This document shows positions 1 through 14,254 of a stretch of 64,000 nucleotides of DNA, one piece after another. Below the pieces are notes generated by a model. That model was not told the DNA's origin. It saw only the letters and a program-made list of their open reading frames with translations, and made no database searches. Location: the NCBI RefSeq assembly GCF_008831285.2, contig NC_045139.1, forward strand, positions 14,860,354-14,924,353. The letters are read 5' to 3'. The position numbers and the translations under genes were made by a program. How positions within the stretch are numbered: the first letter of the stretch is position 1; the number at the start of each line of letters is the position of its first letter. The DNA is from Nymphaea colorata. Lineage: Eukaryota > Streptophyta > Magnoliopsida > Nymphaeales > Nymphaeaceae.

Positions 1-2954
1 TTATCTTACTGAGAATGCATGGAAAGGCTTAGAAAAATGAAGATACAGCAATGTAAAAATTGACATTGACTAGAAATCTACTGCTTCATATTTTGAATAA
101 AATATTTGAAATGAATCAGTAAAAGAATATATATATATATCAAATATTCAAAGCACCTTAAATATCATTGTGGTTCCTAACATTTCCATGAACAGATTTC
201 TTTCATTTCAGGCTAATTTTAGCAAATTTTATTTTTGGGACCAGGTAACCAGAACAACAAGGTTCAATGAGATTGACCATAACTATATAAGAAATGATCA
301 CTTGCATATTATATGCTCTGAATCACAAGCTTCAGAGGATCAAGGAAAAATAAATCAAACATATGCTTCAAAAGGAAGCACCTGATGACACATCCAAACT
401 TTACAGAAGAAAATGCATATTACATGCATTAACAGAAACAATAAAGAAGATACATCTGCCTTTAACTAATTATGTGAATTAACACTAACGACCACACTAA
501 CGACATCCAACCAGATACTATATTAAGATAAAATGATAATTGACTAATTTAGAAAATGACTGCAAAACCCTAACTTGACAGCAACTCATGAAATGCAATA
601 TCTTGCCAAAGGAAGATAAAATAGAATAAAAAGAAAGGCAGAGAGGTTAAAAAAAAAACAAATGAAAAATGAGAGGGAAAGGTGAGAAGAGAGAAAATAT
701 GGAGATAACGGAAAAAGGATGGAGGAGGGGGTCTTCAACTCAGCCTTTCTTGCATGGAAAAAAAAAACAAGACTTTTGTACCACAAAGCCTAACCATGCT
801 AGTTAGGCATGCCTAGGCACATTACGTGAGGGCCCAGCCATAGCAATTATTTTGGCCACCCATAACCACAAAGCTTAGTGATGCAAGACACACAATAGGT
901 TCGGGTCAAGACCACATCCGCACTTTCCAATATAACTTCATAGAGGTTGTCACTGTGGCCGACCAAGAGCAACAATAATCAAAAGGCATGCCAGGATCTT
1001 ATCAGGGATGTTGCCTCCATCTTGTGGATTACAGCAGCAGCAGAACCCATATCACTTGCACCAATGAATGCAGACCACGTTTGCTACAAAAATAAGGCAC
1101 GCTGCATGGATCTCACAACTACCTCCGCACAAGTACAAAATTGCACGCAGGTCAATCGATCGTATGTCAACCATGCGACTTTCCATTTCTGTTGGCAGAA
1201 GACTGACGCAACGGCCATGCTAAAGGTGCAGCCGTGCAGCCTTCCAAATCCACCGCTCCTCATCTTGTGCTACCTAACTTATGTGGGTGTTACATTTTTC
1301 ACCTCCGATTTGAATTTCAAACAGATTATATAAACTCCAAAAACTTGCATCCTTATCTTTGTTTTAGCAATTGATAAAGCACTAGAGTCTGCTTCTATCT
1401 TTCCTGCTCCGGGTGGTCCCTGCTCTTCTTTTCCATCTCAATTTCGACAGATGGTAGCCAATCCAGCCACCGCCTGACCAGTCCTTGTGTGGCAATTCAG
1501 CCAAAGGCAGAAACTCTCCCTCACGAGTAGAGACCATGCACAGAAGCATGAGATCATGGGCATCTGCCTATCCTCTCCCCTGCCTCTGTGTTGTCTAGAA
1601 ATAGGTTGATTCGAGCCACCATCAACCTTAGCGCCATCGACCCTTATCACCCCAACCAAGCAGATTTATGTTGTGTTGCATGCCACCACTGGTATCTTAT
1701 TCCAACCAACGTGAGCATCTCCAACCTAGCACACACGTACATGGAGATGGAAAATGAATTCTTAAATGTTTAGATATCTCTCTCTCCCAGACAAGATACA
1801 TGATGTTAGACAGATTTCTCTTCCACATTGTTTTCGGAGAGTGTTGTCTAGCAGCAACCTACCAAACCTGCCCTACCAATTAGATTGGTTTCCCCTTGCG
1901 CTATTTGCAAACTGTACCAGCCTGCTTATTTAGTTTTCCCTCTAGTTGTCGCACTAACCTAGATCACCACGTATTTTCACCTTCACAAAAATACCCAGTG
2001 GCTCAAGTATTGCCATCGGCAAGGACAACTTTAGTTGAGTGCCACTGAAGTTGCACTTAGCCAATCCTAGCTGCTGATTGCATCTTACATTGGCATATGC
2101 CACTAAACCACAACAAGCCACATGCCTATCACGCACCCACAGGACCTGCATAAGCCATAGCCTCCCTTTCATCCTATTTGGCAGTCATAGTGCTACCCAC
2201 CGTAGCACGCTAGAGTGCAGTGGGTCACCATGACCCGCCTACGCTAGGCCACTTGACCCTGTCAAGATCTAAGGCCTCCATTGCAAGGACTGCCGTTGTA
2301 GCTACTTTAGCCTGTGGATCCCAAGCTAAGATACCAGTTGTCTCTGCAAAGTTACAGACCAAATCATGGGAGGCATCTCCTTTTAGTCCGTCAATTAGAG
2401 AGTCAGAGACAAACATCGCTGTGTCTGCAGCAGCCCGCCTAGTCTGAGCCTGAGCCTCATTGCTTTGTAGGCCTTTGGCCTAGTCCCTCCCCTTTCTCTA
2501 ATACTCACTCCACTTCCTATGGTTTGGTTGTGCATTTCTTCTATTACTTGCACACACATTCCACTTGCACAACATTGAGCATCCACTTAGGCCGAAAGTC
2601 ACTCTTGTAAGTGAGACCTTAGTCAGTCGGGCTATCTTGTACAAGTTATTCTTAATACGGAGTTTGTGTAGATGAGCGACATTGTATTTATTCACATGTG
2701 AGTCCAAGTATAACCTATAGTTCTTAGCCGGTGGGTTAAATTAAACCTCATTACTTAGGCAGACAAAGTTAGCCTGAAGAACCTTAGCATGAGCCAAGAT
2801 GAGTTTTTACTACATAAGCAGGATAAAAAAAAACAAAAATTAAGTAGGATCAAAGAAAAGAAATTAGGAGAGACAGATTAATAAAGCAAATGGTTGCTCA
2901 AACATGACCCATACAGGTGGCAGTATTTAATCAATCAGGCAGGACAAGATGCAC
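1..2954 (-). other. Intron of the UTP10 gene, no exon recognised
   Basis: The exon ending at 2955 is followed by a donor GTGCATC, and I found no further UTP10 coding segment down to position 1. The next intron therefore exceeds 2.9 kb. From about 780 to 2760 the sequence is visibly richer in GC than its flanks and reads like an inserted repeat. The rest is AT-rich with nothing I recognise. Confidence 0.5.
780..2760. repeat. Possible inserted repeat of unknown class
   Basis: This block of about 2 kb differs in composition from the AT-rich intron on both sides. It holds several short open frames on both strands that resemble no family I know. No terminal repeat, transposase or reverse transcriptase motif was seen, so the limits are approximate and the class unknown. 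Confidence 0.3.
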
Positions 2955-5900
2955 CTGTCTTTAGAATGTTGCAGCATCTTAAGGTTATATCCTGCAAAGC
3001 TTTGATAAAGACAGCAGGATCGATCAGTCCACATAACCCATCCACAGTCAGAGCTGATTGAACAACAGTAAGATCATCATCATGAAGCCTACGTAGTAAT
3101 GATTCTCGAACATTTACTGTAATCTGAAAATGAAAAAAAACAATGAGAACACCAGAACACGATCATGTGGCAACATTTTGCAAGAATTCACCATTTTTTT
3201 GAAAAAAGCACAAGAAAAAGAAAATGTGTACAATCAAGTTATGAAAAGAAAAGGTGTAGCAAAATTAGATTTATACACTGCAATTACAAAGTACTTAAAA
3301 ATAGGCTTAAAAGTTAAAACTTAAAACCATGCAACCACTGATGGAAAAGATCAAGTTTCTCATCCATATTCTATAGACTATAAATAATGTGTTTCTGTTT
3401 TCATGATCTTTCATCTCCCACTTTAGCAACCCTTTTAGAGATCAAAATTGACCTTCCACAGTTTCTAACTTTCTATTGAACACTTTTATATTGTATGCCC
3501 GAAAGCACATATTTTAATTAGATCACAGTAACCAATCTCAATTGTATTTGATTGTGTGCAAATAAGGATCGGCATCCAATCAAACAACACTGCAGCATAA
3601 GTCAAAAATACAAGCTTGAGCCACCCACCAGAAAGATGAATATTGACATTTAGGAGGAAGAACTGATTTGCAGCAGGCTTTCAATTCCAACTGAAGCATT
3701 GGTTTAACATGGGTGATCAACAGGGTTCTGACACACACTCTATCTCATCCACAGTACCCAAAATTATTTCTGAAAAATTACCTTCTTACTGATGCATTTC
3801 TCTTTCTCAGCTTTAGCTAAATCTGACAAAGCAGCTCGACGAACCTCAGCCTGCATCCATATTTCAAAAGAAATAAGATAAAATAAAAGAGATATAAAGG
3901 AACAGATAACGTCTTATACACGTACAGATAGGAGAAAGAGAATGATACAACTATGGGAGCTGCAGTTCAATACCAATAAAAAGGCACATACAGAAATCTT
4001 TTTTGAAGAAAAATCATAAACTTATGTATCAAAATATTAAGGATATACCCTTGGATGTTCAAGTGTGAACCACAGCTTCAAATTAGATACCTCCACGGGC
4101 AACTTTGGCCCCAGATCAAACATCAAGCCTGCACTCTCAAAAGCAGCATCACCACACTTTGTGTTTGGGTTCTGGCAAACAAACAACATTTAAATCAATT
4201 TGATGAAAAGAGGATACCTGCACAGCTAACAAAGGACTAGTATGAGTCTCAATATATTTGCTGTTTTGGACCCCTGCCCCCTTCACAAGCATTCATAGGC
4301 AAGTACAGCATATGTAGATAGAAACACGTATAGTTCCTAAGCAACAGTAACTTGCCATTTTGAGTGTGACCACAACATGAGCAGCTATTGTCCTAACATT
4401 GATATATCAATTTCTCGAATTATTTTTATAAGCAACATTTTTTTATTACAAAGATACAAACAATGATTTGCTATTGATTAAAAAGTTAAAAACTAAAAAG
4501 GACTTCGTGTCCTCATGCCTACTTCCAGAAAGAGAAAAAGGAACGTGCTGAACATGCATTGCCAGGGTTGCAATATGCTCAGCCAGTGTTTCAAGCTCAG
4601 CCAAATTTAGAGGCCAAACAAATGGCACCAGTGATCCCTTAATGTGTCCTTGTGACATAACATGTATATACAGATGATTAATGGTGAACCGCTACTTAAT
4701 TTGTACAAAACTATAAATCAATTTACAAGTTCAAAAGATGACAGTGAATCTAGTTTAAATAATTTTGTTGGTCACCTTCATTAACCAATTGAAAACAGTT
4801 TCTAAGGCAGAATATAACCAATCTTTGTTCAGCATGAGATATTCATTATGATATACTAGAGTTGATTCCACCGTTCTCTTTTGCACTACTAGCTTGAACA
4901 TTAAGTCGTCAAGTATTGACTATTGAGGTAAACAAAAATACAGACACAGGAAACATATCTAAATGAAATACCTATTCCAACAAGAACATACACTTAATAC
5001 AAGCCCAGAATTTGGAAACTCAAGCTCATGAAACATAGATCCATATATAGCTGAATGACTAGATCCAGAAATGGGTAACTAAAGACAAGCTATGCCACAT
5101 AGGTACGAATACGAAGCATATTCAAAAACTTGGGTGCCATATAACTTCAATATAACCACTGCATACTGTCAGTGCTTTTTTTCTGTATCTTGATTTTTAC
5201 TTGTTTAGCCGGTCATGACTTATGAGAAATTTAGACTTTCAGATGGAAGTTTTATTTAAAAGTTAATTGAAAATCAAGATACAGAAATTTCTCATTAAAT
5301 TCCCTCATTTATACAGTCTTTACATACTGCGGCTTAAGGTTCGGTGGCTCTCTCTCCCCCTCTCTTTCCCTCCCCCCTCTTTTATTACGCTCCTTTTTTG
5401 TTAATCTTCATTATTACAGTTAGTAAATATACAGTTAACCTTCATTATTACAGCATCTTAATTCCTACAACACTAAATATACAGTTAACCTTTATTAAAT
5501 AGTATGCATAGCCACGGTAACAGTAAGAAAAAAAAAACTTTAAATTTTGGACAAAAAAACTTAATCAACTTTGAATGGGTCTTCAAATGGATGGGTATGG
5601 CCCTGGGTACACTGATTGTACCCAATACGGTTTTGACCCTACCCAACAGCATACCAATACCCGTACCAATACCATACCGGGTCAGTGTCGGGTACTGCCC
5701 GTTTGAGCAATACCCGTGTGACATAGGAGACAAGTCTTTAGCATTCCAAACTTTCATGGTTTAGAACCCACTCCATCTGTATAGTACAAACATGAATGTG
5801 AATATGTCCAAACATCATGTATACCTGTGTGTGCCACTAATTGAAAAGGCTTACCTTAACAAACTCATGCACTGCATTAGCCAATTCCTTCGGATACTGC

Positions 5901-8900
5901 TTATCTAAAGCAAGCAATATTTTAACGGCCCAAACCCCTGAGAAGCATTTAGATCAAGAGATATTAGTTGCAGAGAAAGGGTGCAGAAGTTGTATTGGAA
6001 ATATGAGATTACTAAAATCTAGGGGCCCCCAAGAACCAATATCCAATAACAATGTTTGAGGCGGGTAGAATCATAGAGACATTATGGTTCTTAATCAATG
6101 GAACCAATCTTATTAGAAGTGCGCAGTATGCCAAAGGTGTGAAGCCCTTTTGCCTCTAAGACCTAATGTGAGATAATAAGAGCTTGAATGCGTCATACAT
6201 GCCTTTGGAGATGCACCGGCAAGAAGCCACACCTCAGGGGTAAGGCACATTGCCACATCCTTCTCCTTACAATGATCTAATGAGGGATCAAGGACCCTAC
6301 TTCGGCCCCAGTCATACCACTTTTTAATTATTTACACATGGTATATTGCTTGGGCAGGTTGATACCATCATTTTGGGGATTAAAAGTATAAGTTCCAACT
6401 TGCATCTGAGAGCTTCAGAAACCGTGAAGTAGCAAACTTTTTTCTTGGTGAATGGAGAAAAATGTCAGAAACATCAGCTGCAAGCACAACAGAAGGGTTC
6501 AATAACCACAAGGGCACCGAACTTTTCCAACGAATATGTGTGTGTGTGTCTGTGTGTGTGTGTGTGTGTGTTCATTTCAGTAAGGCAGGTACCACATGTA
6601 TACCTCTCTCTTTCTCTCTCTCCCCATATATGTGTGTGTACCTGAATAACCAGTAAATTTGCTTTTCAATGAGAATATTTTGACCCAGTTGTACAAACAT
6701 TGATCTTGGTTTGGAGGTACTATATGTTAATGTGCCCCAATTACAACTTAACACAAATTACAAGTGCGAGCAAATTGGCATCTAAGAGGCATGTAGGTGA
6801 GGTGTCAGTGCTTTGGCAGATTTCCATTCCTACATTTCCCATTCATTGTCTGTTGGGCATGTATTAATAGAAAGTATTCTGCACAATGTGAAGATTCAGA
6901 CAAATAAGCTGAAGCCTGAAAAGCACGTGTCAGGAAAGAATTTCTGATAAATACAAGCAGAAAAATGTCTCATTATCTTACACATGCAACATATGCTTTC
7001 AGCTTCCCCCCACAATGTCTACCTATTGTCCACATCATGATCTTCCCTTCTGATCATAGAATGTACAGAAATTTATGTACCTGATTCAGGTAGTGAATCT
7101 GAGGCTGTTATTTTCCTTGAACCCTTGGCACAAATAGCTAGTAACTTGGAAACAAGAGCGATGATAAAATTTGTCATGGGAATTCTTTCGATTAGTCCAA
7201 TCAATGCGAGATGACAAGAATCATCAGAAGAACTGAAAGAAGAAAAAGCCCCATTTTCAATCCAAAAATTGTCAATAGCAGAGAAATTTGTCTAAAGCAG
7301 GAAAAAATTACCAGTAATGGACTAAGGATTCCATGTAAAAACATAGAAACTTGTCGATGTTATACTCCTTCAACAAATTACTTAGAACTGCTGGAACTTC
7401 CCTTCAAAATATAAAAGAGTGATGACATCAAAGATCATTCAAAATTGAGAAAGAAAGTTGGAAGTCAATTAAAATGGAAAGAAAAAAAATGAAATAAGAA
7501 TTCACTAGTAGGACTCAAAAAAGTGAGACAATATTCCTTCATTAAGATTATGCAATTAATATGTAGTCACGGCATCACAAGTTAGGAGCTCCTGTAAGGA
7601 GATAAAATTAAAGTAAAATAGAGATAGTATCCTTGATTGACCAAAGAGAATGTCAAGTTAGGTTGAGGAGAAAGGGTGAGCAGATTTCTCTGTGGGACTG
7701 GCTACGGTTTCAGAACCTCACCCCTTTGGGGGAGGGATCCATGGCATCAGAACCGCCAAGGGCTCATCGGCCTAATGCTCTCAAACCGGAGACGTCACCT
7801 TGCTGGGAACAGGTCGCTATGGAGGAGGAATGGCCAACAACATCAGAGGGCATGCGTACCCAGCAGAAACCAAAGCTTAAAATGGAGGAAAGGAATCGTT
7901 CGAGGCTCCTATAGGTTTTCCATATACGAATGTTTCTGACGATGACCCAAAGGGTGTGATGGAAGCAGAAGAAAGCCACAGACCAACTTAAGAAAACCAG
8001 GCAAACACCAAAGCCATAGTTGTTTTAATTGACACCAAGTTGTCGCATGATAGCCTTCACAAATTTTTGTTCAAAGTCACTATGTATAATGCTTTATCCA
8101 ATCTGGAAGTGGATGGTTCATGGGCTAGGATATTGGTTTTGTGGGACCCTACTGAACTTAGGTTGCAGGACAGTAAAGTTTCATTGGGATGGAAGCATAT
8201 TGGTCTGTCTGTGTTGAATGGTGGAGGGGATTTTGAGATGTTCGGCACCTACCTTCGCCCCAAGTTCAGGCGCAAGAAACACTAGTTTTAGGAGATATCT
8301 GTGGCTTTACAGAATGCAACCAAGCCTTTTGCTTGTACAGGTAACTTCAATTCCATTTTATGTGCTGAAGAGAAGACAGGGACGTCCTGCTCTGGGTTCC
8401 TACAAAGCTTTCACATGGTTTATTGAATCTAACAGCCTCTGAGAGATGGTAAACATGGACTGTATTTCTGGACTAATAACCGACTTGGTGTTGAGAACGT
8501 GATGAGTAGGATCGAGTCACAACTGGGTATTAACCAGCGAATTTTGGTGTTTTGATCAGGGAGATGCTGAACTGAGAATAGACAGTTTGGCGCTCGCTTT
8601 TGAAGATTGCTATCTCATCACAATTAATACTGACATGGCAACTAAGGAATGGTTGATGTTAATGGGGGATGGGATCCCCTACAGGAAGACGACTCTCTGT
8701 AATGGTAATGGTCCCTGTCTGTGAACTCGTTTTTTGCATTGTGGCCTACCTTTTGCCATTACCTAAGAGAATGTCAGTCCAGCCCTATATGCTTTGAACA
8801 TGAAGCTAACAGAGAAAAATATGATAAACGGACAATGTTATAAACATTAGAAAGGGAATAACACTGCAAACATTTTCACGCAATAATCCAGCCTTCTTCA

Positions 8901-11900
8901 TTTGCATCTAGATACAATGATTAAGATTGGGCAAACATAGACCAACCCACCCATGGCATAACCACCCACAAGCATAATGATTTGCTCACTTGCTCAAAGC
9001 AATTTACCAGCAAGCAAAATCAAAAAGCAGCCACCTGATCACAGACCATGACATGTCAAGCATGTACAATTGAATCATAGAAATTCTTTCAACGAACTTT
9101 GTTGTAAGGGAGATGATGAATACTAATAAACAACATTACACGGCAGCAACCCTGAAAAAAAAAATATGCTAATGGATAGACAATCAGAAGAGTGGAAAAG
9201 AATAATATGTTAAACATGCAAATGGATAAACAAGCATAAGAGCAGAAAAAAAAATAAGATGCTAAATCCACCAAAAATATCATAAAGGAGAAAAACTATA
9301 CAGGCTTGAGCCTAGAAACTTCTGACAAACTTCAAATTTTAGAGACGGTGACAATCACCAACATTAACCTACAGCAGTGACAGTCACAAACCAAACTTGT
9401 TAGGAGGGAGGGGGGACTGAACAGTACAGACACCTGATTTCTTTTAGAACTTTCACGCATCTCCAAGGCAGCATTTTGACAGATTGCGACTGCATAAAGT
9501 AAATAAAACACAAAATCAACCCACTACCATAGTGTCAAATATATAGATGATGACTACCAATAAATAGAACACCATCAAAAACTATAACATGGAGTTTTGT
9601 CTTAGAATGCTGTGATTCCATTCCAAGAAAAACACTGCAGGCCAACAGATAAGATGCAATGCACTACATCACATGCATAGAGAATTTACATTGTAGACAA
9701 AGTAATGCAGAAATTTTTAATTCTCAGCGACTTAACTGCTAGATCACAATAAGATTAACATGATCAATAGGGCACCGACCCATTGAATTTTATATATTTA
9801 TCCCTCTTCACACAGATATGGATGCCGACACAAGGACACAGCAGTTATAAAACCTTCATGGGGCTAACATGCATGAATAGAAAGAATATCCATGTATTAT
9901 AGCCTTAAATCCTATGCCAGTAGCACGTTCGAAAGATGTCCAAAAAGAGAGGTCTGATACAATGAAGCAAAGTTCCCCCTTAAGATATGTCATGCCCAAC
10001 CCTAAACATGTTTCTGATATATTAGGAGATTTACAGCTGCCACCATGACATACGTTACTTGTTTGCCAGCATCATAATGATAGATATAAAATATAAATTA
10101 ATAAAAGAATTTTAGTAAATGAATAAATTTTCTTTCATCTATGAAAGGATCACCGGTAGCATACAAACAAATTCATATTTGGGCTCCTAAATTATTCTCT
10201 GTCAGAACGTGTTTGCCCTTTGAAACATGAATAAAACTTGTAGCTCTTAAGTTTTAAAAATGAACAAATAAAATAGTATGTATAAATAAAGTAAAACCCA
10301 CCACCTTTTAACATTCAAAATATGTATAAAAAAACATGAATTTGTACTAAAGCAACTAATTAAACTGCTAATACTTGAATAATTTAAACTTAATTCACAA
10401 AGTATGGAAAATGAGTTTTTGATTCTGAACCTTTACCAACAGAACTAGTTTCTCACATGCAGGTAACGTTTCTTGAAATTTGGGGATGAACCCTATCAAA
10501 CATGTTGAAAGATTAGCCTCTCTTAGTGAAGATTACATCCAAGCAAACAAAGACAAAGGATGTAACTATGGACGGAAACAATTTTTTAACTTGGGTGGAA
10601 CAAAATGGGAACTAGGTCATCCAAACTGATTTCTATCGGATTTGACATAATAGGGTCAGACCAAGATTTTGAACATGATGGAATTTCTTAAAATCGAAAC
10701 CAGACTTACATGCAAATGAATTTGAATTTAATACAATCATGACGCATAGCTGCATATGACAACCAACATCCAATTATTAGTTTGGACCTGTTTTAATGTT
10801 GAATGGCAACCTATGGGTCATAAACTAAGGTTGGTAAAAACGAAGAAAATTAAAGTTAAAGTAGTTCAACCAAAATTGCTTCCAAGTCACAAAGCAACTG
10901 AGGAATTGAGTTTGGATCACACAAAATAAACAAATTTAAATGCTTACCTGAACAATATTTATAATGCCCATAAGGGACATGTGAAGCCAGGACAAGTCAC
11001 CTTGTTCTCCAGCTTCTTGATGTGCCAGCTTTGCAAGTGAAATAATCAAATCTTGAACAAGACCCGGTGCTAAGGCTGCTCGACTTGATATCACACCCAC
11101 CATCATCATTGCACCAGCCTACAAAAGAATAGAGCCACCGATTTTTCTAAGCTAACATACCACAGGTATCATGTGTCCATTCAGTACTAGATAAACACGT
11201 AAAAGCATCTACTACTATCCACCATAAACACAGAAGTAACTCTTGGGTTTTTATTGGAGAAGTTTTTCTCAGGAATCACATAAAAAAAATTATGGAATTA
11301 TGAGTTTTGTACTAATTTTTGTAAAAAAAGATATATTGGGAAAGCTTCAAAAAAAAAAACATATGTTTAAAATACAGTAAAATTACTTTGGAAAAATAAA
11401 TATGAGATAAAGTTTTTTTCCTATATTTTTGGTGTTTCTTTCGCATTCCTATTTAGATGATACTTGCATAAATACCAAAATATGTGAAAAAGAACTCATA
11501 AACATATGTGTGAGATTTGATTACACCTGCTCAAGCATGTGTCTGCCTGTAGTTGACTCCATGAAGGAATTAACCTTCCAATTATCAATTCCAGTCGAAG
11601 AGATTTCATTTGCACTTGCTCGGTCAACTCTTAACCACAAAACCCAAAAAAAGGAGTGCATAAAATTCTATTTAAACCATCATTCAGTCCATGAGAGAGT
11701 CAATGAAGTGTTTGTTGCTAACACCTATACACTCCAGACACCTAGCTATTTCCAACACAACCTCATTGCAGGTGAACAACTCATGCATTTGCCAACATGA
11801 CAATAAAATGCATTAGGACTTTCTAAAGCACACTATCAAGTTATCAACAACAATTGATCCGGGAATTTGAAATGTGCAAGCTATCAAATTCATCAAACCA

Positions 11901-13284
11901 ATGATATTCACCAAAAAAAAAACAAACAGAATCACATAGCCCACCTTGTAATCAGCGCTGCGGATTGATGAATTCAGTGATGCAAATACAAGAGGAAGAA
12001 CCCTTTTTACCATATTGTTATCTAGTGAAAGCATGCTACCAACAATCTCAACTATAAGAGCCATACAAAAGCAAACAACAGTCTGTGAATGCAAAAACTT
12101 CTTCTCCGGCATCACCTGAAACATAAGAACAAATATTATGCTGACAATATGATCGATAAATATGAGAAACACTATCATATTTGCCTATGAACAAGAACTA
12201 ACTTACATAACTGCACACAGCTTCTAAAACCCCAACATCACGAAGACATTGTTGAACAATTGTCTTTCTTGGCATTGGAGCACCAGAACTCTTAACACCC
12301 TCCAGAAAGCTCCAAACCTTATTTTTGCTGCACCAGGAGAAGCTGACAAGCAATTAGCTTTGTGAAATATATGAAAAAAGGAAAAAAAAATACAAGATTT
12401 ATTGGTAAATTGAAACATGAATGTGCGGCAACATCTTCCACATAACATTGAAATAAGGAGACAGAAGAGACCATATTACCTCAAATCCAATATTTGCACT
12501 ATGCAAACGAATACATGTGTATCATGGTAAGGCAATATACACATAACCAGTTCATCAACATTGTAAATATGAACCCTGAGTCATTAAAATAACATCAGGT
12601 GTTAGATGTAGACCAGAAAAAAACAAAAAAATAAGTACTGCAATGCAACAAAAAAACCTAACAAATTAACCTAACAAATTTAACATACTTGCATCGTCGG
12701 ATCAAATATTCAAGTGTTTTCTGGGCAGAGGGAAGTTGCAGATATCCTGATAGCAACCGCAGATATGAAGAAATTGAGGAATTAATTTTGTTGTTTTCCT
12801 CAACAGTCATAACTTCTCTATCCATGTCCAAGCTTTTCTGGCTAAAGAGAGTATTTTTATAACATCTGAAGCGCTCATCGGTCTCTATGAGAATATTCAA
12901 GCCTGTGTGTTCAAGTGATGGATAAAAAGAAAAGAGAGAGAGAGAATTGAGGTAAACAGCAGAACTATCATAATTCACAAACATCAAAAGGAGGAGGTCA
13001 TCTGTTACTAAAGATGACAAAGACAGACTACCACAGACAAACAATTGAATAATATTGAACACTTCTAGCACAATCGCCCAAAAAATTTGTGAAACCAATC
13101 AGCCATTCAAAAACATAGAAGTACCTGAAATTGCTATAGAGAATATGGTTTCAAGGTCAATATCTGCAGCTTCTTTTGGATCAAATAGGATGGAAGGACG
13201 AGTTATAGGACGCTTTGGTGCTGAAGAATCCCCTTGCACTAGTAACCTTATTGTCTTCAACTGAGACTCCAAAGTTGTAGCCAT
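2955..13284 (-). CDS. UTP10: UTP10/HEATR1-like HEAT-repeat nucleolar protein, N-terminal part (3' exons beyond left edge)
   Basis: Exons read by eye, with GT-AG ends and agreeing phases: 13125-13284, 12689-12902, 12480-12575, 12207-12327, 11945-12115, 10948-11118, 9434-9489, 7081-7232, 5855-5937, 4049-4171, 3782-3850 and 2955-3123, giving about 528 residues. The start MATTLESQLKTIRLL, then KRPITRPSILFDPKEAAD, SSISSYLRLLSGYLQ, LPYHDTHVFV, SGAPMPRKTIVQQC and RESLLRRLHDDDLTVVQSAL match the N-terminus of plant U3 snoRNP protein 10 (HEATR1 homologue) as I know it. The family is about 2,100 residues long, made of HEAT/ARM repeats, and acts in the nucleolus in the small-subunit processome (pre-rRNA transcription and 18S processing). 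The remaining three quarters must lie left of position 1. A stretch of about 29 residues expected between exons 9434-9489 and 7081-7232 was not found. A strong pyrimidine tract and CAG at 13324-13325 suggest a 5'UTR intron. Confidence 0.9.
5580..5735. repeat. Relic carrying GGTACGGGTA-type repeats
   Basis: The segment is packed with variants of GGGTATTGG, ACGGGTA and the complement TACCCGTACC. The same motif family is dense at both sides of the hAT transposase (about 14,980-15,110 and 18,290-18,430). I infer a terminal fragment or non-autonomous relative of that element lying in a UTP10 intron. It has no coding capacity. Confidence 0.4.
6536..6570. repeat. (TG)n microsatellite
   Basis: A TG run with one interruption, in an intron of the UTP10 gene. 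Short CT-rich and TG-rich tracts follow at about 6605-6640. Confidence 0.9.
7640..8720 (+). mobile_element. Broken L1-type LINE fragment (endonuclease region)
   Basis: On the plus strand, antisense to UTP10, a frame with several stops reads LSHDSLHKFLFKVTMYNALS, later GNFNSILCAEEKTG and WTNNRLGVENVMSRIES. The GNFN...EEKTG stretch corresponds to the GDFN motif of the AP-like endonuclease domain of plant L1-clade LINEs, and NNRLG..VMSRI to the usual segment after it. In-frame stops at 8283 and beyond show it is dead. No reverse transcriptase part was seen, so it is 3'-lacking or rearranged. It lies in the intron between UTP10 exons 9434-9489 and 7081-7232. Confidence 0.72.
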
Positions 13285-13323
13285 GATGCCTCAAAATGTT
13301 TAAAGTTGAATAAATAAAGGTAA
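13285..13323 (-). other. Inferred UTP10 5'UTR exon piece before the start codon
   Basis: Reading the minus strand toward the ATG, a pyrimidine-rich tract from about 13,355 ends in CAG at 13324-13325. It leaves 39 bases before the ATG. This looks like a genuine 3' splice site, so the transcript start is probably well upstream (to the right). Confidence 0.5.
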
Positions 13324-14254
13324 CTGAGGAGAGGGAGGAACAGGAAGAAGGCAGTAGCACAAACTTCAGGGTGGTTCACCAGAACCTGGTTTCTGAACAC
13401 AATTTATTCACACATATGTCAAAGTATAGATAAAATCAGGCAACCACAAAATACAAACACATCAACAGACAAAATCCATGGCAAAAAACTAGAAGCTTTC
13501 AGGACAATGATTTGGAGCAAGTGAAGATTAGGAGCCTCAACTGCATGAAGTAAAAAAAATCGGAACTAGAAGACAAGTTTCCAGCTGATCTTTCATCAAC
13601 AAAAAATGTTTTCCATTGAAAAAGGAGGCCCAAGATCCCTGTACCCATGTTAAAAGTGTTCTCTTTTAAGTCTGACTATCAGCCTAACACCTCATCTTCA
13701 ACCGAATGCCACGTCATATGAGTGCAGGTATGGGTATGGCAGTGCATGTGCATGTGCAAGCACACGCCATTTTTGAAAATTATGAGTACAAGGACGCAGC
13801 AGAGTGTCATGCAAATATAGACATTATATATGTAATAAGCCACAAACTTTCTCAAAGTTAAAGAAAAAGGGGTGGAAAATATAGAATTTAGGTGGAAGGG
13901 AAACAAAAAAAGGTAAAAAACAAAATGAAAGCAAAAATTAAATTTGAAAAGATAAATTTTAAGTTTTAAAATACAGCCATACCCACGTACCTGTGTCGTT
14001 GTGCGTGCGTACCTGCACAGGTAGTTGAGGATATCAAACGTACCGACCACTTCCAGATGAGCCATTTATTTTCCCACACAAAATGCATCTAAAGTGTTTT
14101 TTTAATTTTAAATTGATAGATGTGCATGTAGACATTCTATTCAGTAAAAAAAATCCACTAGATTACTTTTACATTGTTTTCCTAAAGAAGTGAAAATCAA
14201 ATGTTTGTGCCACACAAAAGTTTGACGATAATAAACAATCAATCTATATTTATG

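Noticed and set aside
11429-11800. Plus-strand 123-codon frame
   Set aside because: It lies in a UTP10 intron antisense to the gene and shows no recognisable motif.
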